Shown in pieces: positions 10,946 to 21,759 of a stretch of DNA of 64,000 nt (its first letter is position 1; every line of letters starts with the position of its first letter). This DNA comes from Acanthamoeba castellanii str. Neff (Eukaryota > Discosea > Longamoebia > Acanthamoebidae): NCBI RefSeq assembly GCF_000313135.1, contig NW_004457518.1, forward strand, positions 31,567 to 95,566, given 5' to 3'. The notes below the pieces were generated by a model. It was not told the origin of the DNA, did not search any database, and saw nothing but the letters and a program-made list of their open reading frames with translations. The translations under genes were made by a program, and so were the position numbers.

Positions 10946-12737
10946 ATGGAGGCGGGTGGCGCAGATCGCGTGAAGGTGGTGGTGCAGCCTCGTGCTCCCT
11001 ACTCGGCCTATCGCGCGGGCATGGATGAGGAAGCTCTTGCCCGAGAAGCCAAGGTACCCCTCATTTCGCTTGTGTGCAAGTTCGGCTGCATGCTTAAGGG
11101 GCGGGTTATAGTCTTCCGTACTATCTGGATGTTCTTCTTGCATGCGCACAGAAAGAGGAGGACCGCTTCTTCGACGACGATGAGCCTTGGAGCCTGCCCA
11201 TTTCGCATCAGATCACCGAAAATCTGGATCGCACTGATCTGGTGCAAGCCTCCATGGATACCTTCATCCCCTCCAACAATGTGGGCTACAAGTTGCTGCA
11301 GAAGATGGGATGGAGAACGGGCTCGGGGTTGGGCCGCGACGGCTCAGGTACGAGCTTGCGCCCCCCCCCATCATGTAGCGCCATCGGCCGCTCACACCTG
11401 GCGCACCTCTCAGGCATGGTGGAGCCGATAAGGGCGCAGCTCAAGGAGGACGTGATGGGGCTGGGCAAGAAGGAGCTCGAGGAGGAGGTGGCAGAGAGCG
11501 CCACCAAGCGGAAGGCGCTGGAGATCGAGAAGGAGCAAACCGTCGAGGAGAAGAGGCGAAAGCTCGACCAGCACCTGGAAAAGGAGAAGATCAAGGAAGA
11601 GGTGACCGAAATCAACAAGGTGTTCTACTGCGACATCTGCAGCAAGCAGTACACGCAGGCCCTGCAGTACGATCAGCATTTGAGCTCCTACGACCACCAC
11701 CACAAGAAGGTAGCCAACCACTGCACGCGTTGGCGGTGTTTGCTGCCATCTAGTGACTGACGAGCTTCTCGTTGCGTGCGCGTGCGTGCGTGATGGCCAA
11801 TAGCGCCTGGCGGAAATGAACAAGCAGGCGCGAGCGATGAAGAAGGGCTTTGGAAAGAAGGACAACAAGAAGAAAAAGGAAGAGCGACGGGAGCAGGAGA
11901 TGCTCAAGCGAATCACGGAGGAGGCCAACCGAAAGGCGGCCGCCGCGGCCGCCGCCTCTGGGTAATACTCGCTTCATTCTTTTTTCGCTTTCGCTCCTCT
12001 CGCCCCACTCACGTGTGCGCAACAGACCGCCGAGACCATCAGATTCCCAGCAGAGCTCTGCAGGTTGGGCGCCTGTCCCGGTCGGCGCCCCGCCCCTTCC
12101 TGCCGGCAGCCCGGCCCCGCCACCGGCGCCGCCCATGCCGCAAGCCACCGACACCGCCGCGACTACGTCACATTCGTCTTCACCTGCCTTGCCCAGTGGG
12201 TTCAAGCCAGTGAGCTTCACTTCGGGCGGCTCCACTACATCGCCACCTCCATCCGGCGGGTTTCAGCCTCTCCCACCAGCCGGCCCCGCTGCGCCGCCCG
12301 CCACTGGCGGCTTCCAGCCCGTCGCATTCGCTCCGCCGGCCGCCGGCCGCTTTCAGTCGGTCCCGGTGTCCTCGCCGTCAGGCGGTTTCCGGCCCATCTC
12401 ACTCGGTGCACCGCCACCGCCACCGCCCGGCAACCTGCCGCCACCGCCCCTGCCGCACTCGCGGCCTCCGCCTCCGCCGTCGCACCCTCCCCCATCACAT
12501 CCGCCGCCGCCGTCGCAGCCACCACCCCCCGTCACGAGCGAGCCAGCGCCTCCGACTTTGCCGCCAACTGGCTCAGGCACTTCCTTCCTTCTCTGTCCAC
12601 GCGCACCCTCAACCAGGCACTGACCACTTGTGTGCCTCCTTGGTGTGGGCCGTGGTAACGTTACAGGAATTTCGTTTGGCCTCGCCAAAGCCCCGCCCAA
12701 GCCGCCCGTGCGCTTCTCCTTCGGTGGCAAGAAGTGA
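10946..12737 (+). CDS. G-patch + C2H2 zinc-finger protein (GPATCH8/ZNF804-like)
   Basis: Six exons (10946-11053, 11152-11347, 11414-11709, 11804-11961, 12026-12576, 12667-12737) give 459 residues. A G-patch lies near residues 78-102 (NNVGYKLLQKMGWRTGSGLG...). It is followed by a charged coiled coil, a single U1-like C2H2 finger (FYCDICSKQYTQALQYDQHL, then HHHKK), a Lys/Glu helix and a long Pro-rich tail with repeated GGFxP motifs. The order G-patch, coiled coil, C2H2 is that of human GPATCH8; G-patches activate DEAH RNA helicases, so a role in RNA processing is likely. The last intron only closes in frame with a GC donor (CAG|GCACTT at 12577) and AG acceptor before 12667. The final motif is VRFSFGGKK. 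Confidence 0.82.
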
Positions 12738-13409
12738 AGCGAGAGCTACACACCCAGGCGGCGGGGACCAAGTCTGGCCAGGCAGGAGTCCGAGGTGAAC
12801 AGTGTGCGGTGACCAGTTCCAGCACCATCGCCACGCCCGAACTGGGTTTCCCCAACAACCCGCCTGCTCGTCTGGCCAACAACCTGGCGCTGTTGGGAAA
12901 GTTGGGATAAAATAACGGACCAGTCGCGGGGTCCAATCGCGGGGTGAATTGTTGGCGGGCAGCCGAAAAAAAGGGGGGCACCGGCAGGCAAAGGAAAAGA
13001 AAACCGTGTGCGCTGGTTGTTTGCCTTCCGCCGCGCCGCTGAGCCTTTGTCTCTTTTTCTCTCCTCCTTGATCTCTCGGCCGTTCTTGTATCAAGTGCGT
13101 CTACGACCCTCATCCCTCCATTCAGCTCGTTCATTTGGCTCGCATTTTTCAATTAGATCCTTGTGGCCTCGAATTTTTTCAAAAATTAAGAAGTGTAGCC
13201 GGATGAAGTGTAAGTGATCTTCATCTCCATTTGGGCCTGAATGCGCTCCTTAGTCTTCACTCTCAACCGAACGAAGCCCTTCATCTTTTAATTTTCCAAA
13301 TCCTTGACGTGACAACGCGCCAAACTCCTAAATTAGCGGCGACCAACACGCGTATCCACAACTGACCGCATTTATTTTTTTCTTTCAAGAAAGAAACAGA
13401 TCATCAGCC
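12738..13409 (+). other. Intergenic region
   Basis: Spacer between two + strand genes, holding the 3' UTR of the G-patch gene and the promoter/leader of the SAPS gene. The last 100 bp are AT-rich. I see no supported gene. Confidence 0.5.
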
Positions 13410-16400
13410 ATGTCTGAGGGGGATCACACCAACGATGCCACAGAGCACACGACCACCGGCGAGGAGAATCTCGCCAACCAGGGAAGTGAGAACGTTGAGG
13501 GAGGGGAAGGTCTGAAGGCCGGAGCGGGTGCCGAAGGAGGAGATGTTCACGGGGACGAGGCATCGGACGAAGTGAAAATCAATGAGGACGGACAGAAGCG
13601 AGCCTTCGGCGAGCAGGAGGAGGGAGAGGAGGATGGCGAGGAGTACGATGATGAGGAGGAGTACGACGACGATGAAGGTAAACCAACCTGCTGCGCCGCA
13701 ATTTTCCTCCTCCATCCACTTGGGCTCTGCGCGGACCGTCTTTTCCCCCCCGCCCATTATCATTTTGCCGCTTCTCTCTTCCTGCGCCCAGGCTCACTGC
13801 CTCTTTCTCATATTCATATTCATTCCCCCTCCATTTATCTACATTTATCTAGACGATGACGGCGATGATGATCAAGATCAGGACCTCTCGGCCAAGCTCA
13901 ACGAGCTTCGCGGCATGATGGGCAGCTTCTACCCGTTCGGTACTCAGAACCAGTACACCTCGGTTGACCTGGTCCTGAGCAAAGAGGATTTCGAGCTTGA
14001 GGAGCTGTTGGAGCTCGACGACTTCCTTCCCGATCTGCGAAGGGGCAAGTCGAACCTTCTCTCCTAGTACGTTCTCCCTCGCCTTACATGGAATAGGGAT
14101 TGGGGGAGAGCGCCGTACCAGTGGATTCGAATCGCACGATGTAATGGACAATCTCTGGGCGCGACACAGCCTGGTTCAGCCTGAGGTCTTGGAGCAGCTC
14201 GTTGCCTATATTTCCTCCGAGCCCAAGGAGGACGAGGATGAGGATGAGGCGGAGCAGGAAAAGCAGAAGCGGTACGCGAGAGCCCCCATTGAAGACTTTC
14301 GTAGCGCGGGCACACTGCATTCACCCCCGATTTTGCCGGCAGTGTTTGTTTATCGATTCTCGAGAGTTTAGATTTTGACATGTCTATCGTGCGGTTCCAG
14401 GTTCGCTCATCTTGCCTACGAGGCCATCCAGTCTGACATCCTCAAGGAGGCGATGATCAACGACCACAACATGCTCGACAAGTTCTTCGATTTCTTGGAC
14501 ATAACGACCGAAATGGATCCCCTCCGCTGCGCCTACTTCTCGCGGATCGTCGAGCTGCTCTTCGAGCGCTACCCCAAGGAGCTGATCTCCTACCTCAAGA
14601 AGAAGAACTGCGTCGTGGCCAAGTTCGTGTGGCACATCAACAACCAGTACATCGTCGAATCTCTCTTCCGGCTGATCGATTCGCAGATCTCCCACCAGTG
14701 GCTGCTCGACGAGGACCTCATCCCGCTGCTCATGTTCAAGATGGCCGAGTGCGAGGACCCCGAGACCCAGGAGAAGACGGCCAACACCTTCGTCGAGATC
14801 CTCGACCTCTTCGTCCCCTTCCCCTACTCTATTCTCACCACCCAGATGTTCCACTCGGAAATCGTCGCCGAGCAGTGGGAGCAGTTCACTCTCTCCGAGG
14901 TACCTTTCCTTGCTTCACCCACGCCATAGAAAGAAGAAAGCTCACCCGCACCTTTCTTCCTCCAATCGCACAGCCGGCCAACTTCAACAAGATCCAGAAC
15001 GGTTTGAACGTGGCCATCGGCATTCTCAACCTCTCGTACGAGGGCAACATGGCCGATGAGACGCCCATCTTCATGCGCACAGTTGTTGGGAAGCTCGGCT
15101 TCTTCCTCCAGCTCCTCAAGACTCCTCAGGTAAGCAGCAGCAACAACTTTTTCTCGGCTCCCTTTGTGCGCGTATTTGTAGATGATGAGTTCAACTTTGG
15201 TCCGTGTTGATGATAGGCCATGGCCATGAATATGCTCAAAGTTGCTGATATTTATATAACACACATGCTTATGATGAGCATGTGGGCGCACAACATCGCT
15301 AACACGCTTTCGTTCTGTCCTGCAGGACTCGGAGCGGTTCTTCCAGATGACCTACGGCAAGCTGAGCCCGCCCTTCGGCTTCCTGAGGGTGAAGATCCTC
15401 GAGTTCCTCAGCGCTCTGTTGAACACGAGGTACCAGTCCGTGGTGGACGCCTTCTGGAAGACCGAGCCCAACGTGTTCGAGACGCTGTTGGTACGCATCT
15501 CCGCCACCGTATTCATCAAAACATCACGCACGCACGTTCGCAGGCACGGCGCGGTTGCTGACCGCGCGCGCGTGTGTGTCTTCTCCCAACAACAGGACAT
15601 CCTCTTCCACTACAAGTNNNNNNNNNNNNNNNNNNNNNNNNNNNNNNNNNNNNNNNNNNNNNNNNNNNNNNNNNNNNNNNNNNNNNNNNNNNNNNNNNNN
15701 NNNNNNNNNNNNNNNNNNNNNNNNNNNNNNNNNNNNNNNNNNNNNNNNNNNNNNNNNNNNNNNNNNNNNNNNNNNNNNNNNNNNNNNNNNNNNNNNNNNN
15801 NNNNNNNNNNNNNNNNNNNNNNNNNNNNNNNNNNNNNNNNNNNNNNNNNNNNNNNNNNNNNNNNNNNNNNNNNNNNNNNNNNNNNNNNNNNNNNNNNNNN
15901 NNNNNNNNNNNNNNNNNNNNNAGAATAGAACACTATTCCTGAGTACTAGGCGTTGGCTACTTTATCCCCTGAAACCACCCACATTTCCGGTACCTCCTTT
16001 AACTTAAGAGAAACGTACGCAGTTGGATTCCTTTGGATTCCTCAAAGGTCCAGATGCAGCCGAACACGAGCCACACGACACACGACACACACACACACAC
16101 GCACGCACACCACCAACACACACACTGTTAGCCAATTTTCGTAACAACTGCAAAATGCCAGGACCGTACGGAGTGAACCTGGAGGCGGCAATGAACACGT
16201 CGTCCGACTGTACGTTGCGGTCTACGACCAGCTGCGGTACTCTCCTGTGTTTCCACACCACCTGATGACCATTGATTGTTAGTCGTAGTACGTGCACCCA
16301 CTTCAAAACAAGACATTCGATCAGCGGTGCAACAGAACGAGCGAAGTGCCGGACGTTGAGAACGCCGAGCACGAAGAAGGCGATCTCGAACGAGGCCCAC

Positions 16401-17741
16401 TCGCGGAGGTGGCTCTCGCAACTGGCACCGCCGTTGGCCGGCATGCAGGGCCAGTCAAGGATTCAGTCGTCATCAACGGAGCCATTCATTTGAAGCTCTG
16501 ATGAGGGCCGCGGCTGGTACGCACCAACGCACGCGACAACGGCGAGGTAGACGCCATTGCCCAGGTTCCGCCCGTGCCACGCGTAACACCTTTTGGCCAC
16601 CTCCCTTTGTGCGCGTATTTGTAGATGATGAGTTCAACTTTGGTCCGTGTTGATGATAGGCCATGGCCATGAATATGCTCAAAGTTGCTGATATTTATAT
16701 AACACACATGCTTATGATGAGCATGTGGGCGCACAACATCGCTAACACGCTTTCGTTCTGTCCTGCAGGACTCGGAGCGGTTCTTCCAGATGACCTACGG
16801 CAAGCTGAGCCCGCCCTTCGGCTTCCTGAGGGTGAAGATCCTCGAGTTCCTCAGCGCTCTGTTGAACACGAGGTACCAGTCCGTGGTGGACGCCTTCTGG
16901 AAGACCGAGCCCAACGTGTTCGAGACGCTGTTGGTACGCATCTCCGCCACCGTATTCATCAAAACATCACGCACGCACGTTCGCAGGCACGGCGCGGTTG
17001 CTGACCGCGCGCGCGTGTGTGTCTTCTCCCAACAACAGGACATCCTCTTCCACTACAAGTGGAACAACACTGTGCATTACTATATTGACCAAATCATCGC
17101 CACCATCATGTCGCTCGACAACGGAGACAACATCATCGCCGTCCTCATCGAAAAGTGCAAGTTCATCCAGCGGTTCTCCGACGCGTTCAAGAAGGAGAGC
17201 GACAGGACCGTGGGCTACCTGGGCCACCTGGTCCACCTCTCGAACGAGCTCACCAAGGCCTCCACCTACCACGAGCCCCTCGCCAGGCTCCTCGACGAGA
17301 ACGACCTCTGGAAGGAGCTCGTCAACGGCAGGCTCAAGGAGATCAACGACAGAAACAACACCCCCATCGGTGCCCCTCCCGCCGGCGGCTCTCCCATGAT
17401 GGTACGCAACCGTTTTGTCGTGCGTGTGTGTGATTGACTCACTAACGCGTACTTGCAGGGCGACTCTGGCCTGGGCGAGATGGGTCGTGGTGACAGCGTT
17501 TTCTACGAGGAGCAGGGAGTACAATACGAGGAGGACGGCTCCGATGAGGAGGTCGACGATGACGGAAGGATTGAGCTTATTGACGAAAGCGAGAGAGCGG
17601 AAGAGGGTACATAAGCTGCACCACCATCACCACCGTCGTGCAAACACCCGCTCATCGTGTTTTTTTTCTCCCCTCGTAATTACAGTTGAGCTCACGTCCG
17701 AGGAGCCCCTCCCAAGCGGCGAGGAAGCTGCGTCGAGCTAA
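13410..17741 (+). CDS. SAPS-domain protein, PP6 (Sit4-type) phosphatase regulatory subunit
   Basis: Exons 13410-13677, 13853-14066, 14170-14271, 14401-14899, 14974-15129, then 16769-16933 and 17039-17401 in the second, uninterrupted copy of a duplicated block, 17459-17606 and 17686-17741. They give 656 residues in phase. The acidic N-terminal 95 residues precede the SAPS fold: LELDDFLPDLRRGKSNLLSY, LVQPEVLEQLVAYI, RFAHLAYEAIQSDILKEA, DFLDITTEMDPLRCAYFSRI, VESLFRLID and QWLLDEDLIPLLM. SAPS subunits dock the PP6 catalytic subunit and target it. The first copy of exons 6-7 (15326-15490, 15596-15617) runs into an N gap and is a probable assembly duplicate. The C-terminal tail is acidic. Confidence 0.88.
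15158..15617 (+). repeat. 460-bp direct repeat, copy 1 (ends at N gap)
   Basis: Identical by eye to 16601-17060 (constant offset 1,443 bp), including an intron, all of one SAPS exon, the next intron and the start of another exon. It stops exactly at the N run. Most simply this is the same locus assembled twice on either side of a gap. Confidence 0.9.
15618..15921. other. Assembly gap (Ns)
   Basis: 304 undetermined bases inside the SAPS gene. Open frames drawn through it are meaningless. Confidence 0.99.
15922..16600. other. Foreign-looking 679-bp contig fragment between gap and second repeat copy
   Basis: This block interrupts the SAPS gene and shares nothing with it. It contains ACACGAC-type intron repeats near 16071-16105 and a plausible small + exon, ATG at 16154 followed by PGPYGVNLEAAMNTSSD and a GTACGT donor. 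A minus-strand frame reads HLREWASFEIAFFVLGVLNV. I do not recognise the product. It looks like normal coding/intron sequence of this genome that has been placed in the wrong position. Confidence 0.45.
16601..17060 (+). repeat. 460-bp direct repeat, copy 2 (continuous with SAPS 3' exons)
   Basis: Second copy of 15158-15617. This one continues smoothly into the rest of the exon (HYKWNNTVHYYIDQI), so it is the copy used in the gene model. Its left edge joins the unrelated 679-bp block. Confidence 0.9.
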
Positions 17742-18214
17742 AGAGAGTTTCAGGAAAGGCTCACGGAGGAGACCGAGGCCAAGCCAAGCGATGAAGGAGA
17801 GAAGACCGGGAAACAAGCGGAGGAGTCCTGTTGTTGTGGGATCGCCGAGGAGGGCGACAGCGATCCGCTGAGAGGAGGAGGAGGAGGAGGAGAGGAACGC
17901 CTGATGTTCGAGAAGGAACGGAGAGAGAAGGGAGAGAAGTGGAGGAGAGAGAGGCCCCATGGCCGCTGGTGTGTTGCGAGTGTTGCTTAGTGGACCCAAC
18001 AAGGGGCGTGGGCTGCCACTGCTTTTATTCCACCTCCTCTCTTGCCAGAGTTTCTGGCCAAGCAGAAGCAGAAGCAGGTCAAGGAGTTGGGCGGAGTTGT
18101 CGCAAAGAAATGCTTCAAATTGCGCTCCGTGGTATCCTTGGCGCCCACTTCTTTTTTGTGTTGTTTTTCAGTTTTCTTCATTCACCACAAGGAACAACTG
18201 AAGAATCAGCTGAA
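17742..18214 (+). other. Coding-like sequence downstream of the SAPS stop
   Basis: After the SAPS TAA the same frame stays open for 82 further codons (17742-17987, TAG at 17988), with an acidic, coding-like composition (FQERLTEETEAKPSDEGEK...). A donor at 17980, an exon at 18049-18131 (FLAKQKQKQVKELGGVVAKK, then CFKLRSV) and an exon at 18192-18218 (EQLKNQLK, stop) join in phase. This may be a C-terminal extension reached by readthrough, unrecognised splicing, a sequence error, or a small separate gene from the ATG near 17903. Its stop overlaps the ATG of the next gene. Confidence 0.35.
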
Positions 18215-19569
18215 ATGATGGACTACTACGGAGGCGGGCAACAAGCCCAGATGCAAGTTCAATGGAACCATCAGGGTGAGCCTTGGCCTTGTGATTGATT
18301 GAGAATGGGAGGGGGGGGGCTACGCTTTTGTTACTGACGCCACACCTGCAGATATGAGGAGCCTCAAGGTGGACGAGATCATGGTGCAGGAGACCAACGA
18401 GGGGGTGCAAGCGCTGCAGAAGGACCTTGTTGCCGTTGCCGAGATGCAACGCATGACCGCCGAGCTTCTTGCCGAGACGCGGGAGCAGGTCGACCACGTC
18501 ATCCACGACAACATCCACTCCTCTGACGCCGTCACCCATGGTGCCGCCTTCACCCTGGCCGAGGTACTCACACTGATTTTTCTCCTTCCATCTCTTTCCT
18601 CATCATCCTCCCCGCTACTCGATGCTTTTATTTATTTCTTTATTATTCGTTTGTTTATTTATTTTCACTACTTCCGACAGGCCAGTTACACGAACGGAGC
18701 GAAGCACATGGTGATCGGTGGCGTGGTGGGAGGCGTGGTGGGCGGCGTGGCCGGAGCCGTCATCGGTGGCGCTGTCACGCACGGCGCCGGCGTTGCCCTC
18801 AGTACGCTACGCCCTCTTCTTCCATTGGCGCCACGTAGTGCGCGCAGACAACTACTTCTACGCAGTTGCCGACAAGGAAGGACGTTAACATCTGCTGCTT
18901 CTGCTTCTTTCTTCTTCTTCTTCTCAATGTGTGCAGCTGCGGCCGGTGGTGCTGCCCTCGGCGCTGCGGTGGGCGCGGGAACCGGCAAGCTGATCGCCAT
19001 GGACCAGAACCGGATCGTGGGTTCGCCTCTCCCTCCACCTCCACACCTTCCCTCGCGTAGCGGACGCGAGGCTCTTAACGTGTTGTTACGAACAACCATC
19101 AACACCAACACGTCGCTTACACGAAAATGATTGCTTTTTCCCTTCACGCTACACAGAGAAGGAGCTGCAGGGCCTCACGCATTCGCGGACGTGGATACCC
19201 GACGACGAAGCCCCCGTCTGCATGCGATGCTCCCGCGGCTTCACCGTGACCAAGCGAAGGCACCACTGCCGCAAGTGCGGGTACGTACGCGCGCACCTGG
19301 GCTCAACACCACCACCACTGGTGTGTGTGTGTGTGTTGTGTGTGGTGTGTTGTTCGTGTCGTGTATGTTTGTGTCTTCATGGGCTCACCCTCTCCCTGTC
19401 CTGTCCTCGGTGGGTCTACAGAGGCGTGTTCTGCGGTAAGTGCTGCGGGACGAAGCAGTACCTGGAGTACGAGGGCGTGAAGCACCTGAAGAAGGAGCGC
19501 GTGTGCGACGGCTGCATCATGGCCCCGGCCGTGGCGGCCGCCACGCGGAAGACCTCCAAGCGGTTCTGA
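18215..19569 (+). CDS. SNARE-like / glycine-zipper / FYVE-finger protein
   Basis: Six exons (18215-18275, 18352-18563, 18681-18801, 18937-19016, 19159-19280, 19422-19569) give 247 residues. Residues about 20-95 form a heptad helix whose second half ([20 protein letters not shown], then [13 protein letters not shown]) resembles the C-terminal part of a syntaxin-type Q-SNARE motif. Next comes a glycine-zipper segment ([20 protein letters not shown], later [17 protein letters not shown]) able to insert in or pack on membranes. The C-terminus is a FYVE finger with [17 protein letters not shown], the basic RRHHCRKCG patch and paired cysteines to the end; FYVE domains bind PI3P on endosomes. An endosomal tethering or fusion role is inferred. 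The exon-5 acceptor (AGAG|AAG) was chosen for phase. The residue at the SNARE zero layer is not clearly Gln. Confidence 0.75.
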
Positions 19570-19815
19570 AGGGCCGACCGCCACCATCTTCAGGTGATGC
19601 GACATTATCGTTCGTGTGCGTCAGCCACTGTCACCTGGCCCAGACAGAGCGGAGCAAGCCAGTAGCGGGCAGTGGCCGTTGTGTTAATTTTTTTCGAATA
19701 TGTACAGCTGTGTAAACAACCACAAGTCACACAAGACCATAGCTTGATGATCGCATGTTGTGTTTGGAGTGATGTTGTTTGGCATCCATGGGTGTTGTTG
19801 TTGTGGCCAGGAACA
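19570..19815. other. Convergent 3' spacer
   Basis: Tail-to-tail spacer of 246 bp between the FYVE gene (+) and the phosphoesterase gene (-). No gene seen. Confidence 0.5.
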
Positions 19816-21600
19816 TTACAGGGAAGCAAAGAATTGCTGGGCGAGGATGGGCTCGAGGACCTTGCGCGACACCTTGGCGTTGCCCTGGTCGTAGAAGACG
19901 ACGCGCCTCCCCTGCGTCACCTCACTGGCCGTTCGGTGGAGCTTGAGCTCTTGGTTCTTCTCCAGGAAGCCCACCAGCTCGGCGAACAGCTGCGCGTTGG
20001 CATCGCCCTCCGCCGCCTCCACAAATGCCACCAGCTGGCGACAGAAACCTGTTGACATAAGGAAAAGAAAGAACTGAGCCCATCGTCCGGCACGTCGCTG
20101 CTCTTGTTCGAGGTGGCAATGAACTGCTTGACGTCGTTCACAAACTGGTCTGTGTGTGGTGTGTGTGTGTGTGTGTTGCATGGCAGCGCACCCTTCTGTT
20201 GGTCGAAGAAGGCTGTGTTGGCGAGGAGGAGGTCGAGCCCCTGCTCGGCGAACCACTTGGCCAGCGCCGCGGGGATGTCGGACTCGTTGGCCGCCCAGGC
20301 CTCGATCGACTGACCCACCGAGCTGATGCCCAACTTGACCGAGCGTTTCCCGCCTGCGCGCCCCCAGAGCAAAACGACACGACACACGACACGCGCAGAG
20401 CACGACACGACGCACGACACGCGCAGAGCACGACACGACACGCACGTACTCAGCTTGGTTGCCTGCTGGACTGATGATGGGCGCGTGCGTACCGGAGATG
20501 TGGAGGTGGAACTCCTTGTAGTCCTTGCGGAGGAGGTCGCGCGAGGAGAGCGAGGCCACGTTGAACTTCTCCGCCTGCAGCTTGTCGAACAGCGCCTGCG
20601 GAGACTGGCCCTCGCCCTCGCCCGCGGCAGCGATGATCTGCTTGAGCGCTTCGTAGGCGCGCGTGTCCTTTTCGTTGAACCGCGCCGAGTCGGCGGCGAA
20701 GTTGACGGTGTCGAGCAGGATCGGTCCCATCAGCAGCCGCGCCAGGCCCGCGTCGAGCACCACCGCCGACGCGTCATCACTGTGGGCCTCGAGCAGCTCC
20801 AGCGCGACGAGCGTCGCGGCCGAGCCGACCGGCTCGACGACGCGGCGCACGACCGACGACGCGTAGAGGTGTTCGTTGTTGTGGTGGTCGACGATCTCCT
20901 CGACCGCGTCGGCCAGGTGCTTCTGGTGCGAGGCCAGCTTGTTGTGGTCGATCAGCACCAGGCGCAGCTGGCCGCGCTCGTGGAGGGCGTCGAGGTCGAT
21001 CTCGTCGATGAAGACCCAGCTCCGGGTGTCGACCCCCACTGACTCGAACAGCCACACCGACTCTGCGCGCGCGTGCGTGTGTGCGCGCTCATTGTTCAGC
21101 ATCCAGCGTGGTGCGTGTGTCGTGTCGCATTGCGCGTGTGCGGTGGTGTGTCGTATTGTTGGCGGTGGTGCGTGAGGGAGAACGGCACCGGTGCGCAGAG
21201 CAAAGTCCTGGCGAGGGATGTTGATGACGGGCACGTAGGAGTGTGTCTTGCCGGCGGTGATGGCGCCGGCAAGCGGCGAGACCGACCGATGGTACGCGTG
21301 CATGGTGCTCGACACCTGCTCACGTTTTACACACAAAACCGAAAGATAAATAAAGAAATAAATCAAACCAAAATATCAGCTCACGCTAACATTATTGAAT
21401 TAAATTAAAAATTGGGGTGATATTATTTATTCTACATTTTTAATTTGTTGCAGGGGGGCGGGCACCATGGAGTCAAGGTCGCTCGCTTCGTTGCCCATCA
21501 CCACGTGCACCACAGTGTGCGCGTCGAGCGGGCCGCCCACGAACTGGCGGGCGTGCGCCAGGAACCGGTTGACCGCATCCACACCCTGACCTCTCTCCAT
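19816..21600 (-). CDS. DHH-family exopolyphosphatase (PPX1/prune-like)
   Basis: Six minus-strand exons (21600-21466, 21315-21189, 21062-20493, 20353-20192, 20149-20075, 20048-19816) give 433 residues. Motif I is VVMGNEASDLDSM, split by the first intron. It is followed by IPRQDFALRTESVWLFESVG, DEIDLD, VLIDHNKL, the signature EEIVDHHNNEHL, and PVGSAATLV plus MGPILLDTVNF with the last metal-binding Asp. The C-terminal DHHA2 domain follows (LRKDYKEFHLHISGGKRSVK). These enzymes hydrolyse terminal phosphates of polyphosphate or short nucleotide/cyclic phosphates using Mn2+ in the cytosol. All metal ligands of the DHH core are present, so activity is expected. Yeast PPX1 and animal prune share this layout; which is the true orthologue is unclear. 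Confidence 0.88.
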
Positions 21601-21759
21601 CCTTGTTTGTGTGCTGGTGATGCAAATATAAAATAATAAAAACGACCGGTACGCCTTTCAAGGGCCTTCTGTTCTACTACGATGAGGGACAGCAGCAACA
21701 ACAAGGGAGTAAGGGCGAGCGGGGTCGTTGTACACCACTCACTCACTCGCTCACTCACT

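Noticed and set aside
14110..14135. B-box-like GGATTCGAATC, possible tRNA gene
   Set aside because: Lies in a SAPS intron; no A box at the right distance and no acceptor-stem pairing.
15618..15921. Open frames through the N run
   Set aside because: Undetermined sequence, not evidence of coding.
19816..21366. Single 516-codon minus-strand frame for the phosphoesterase
   Set aside because: Includes several introns in frame by chance (ACACGAC repeats); splicing them restores DHH/DHHA2 motifs and the upstream MGNEASDLD exon.
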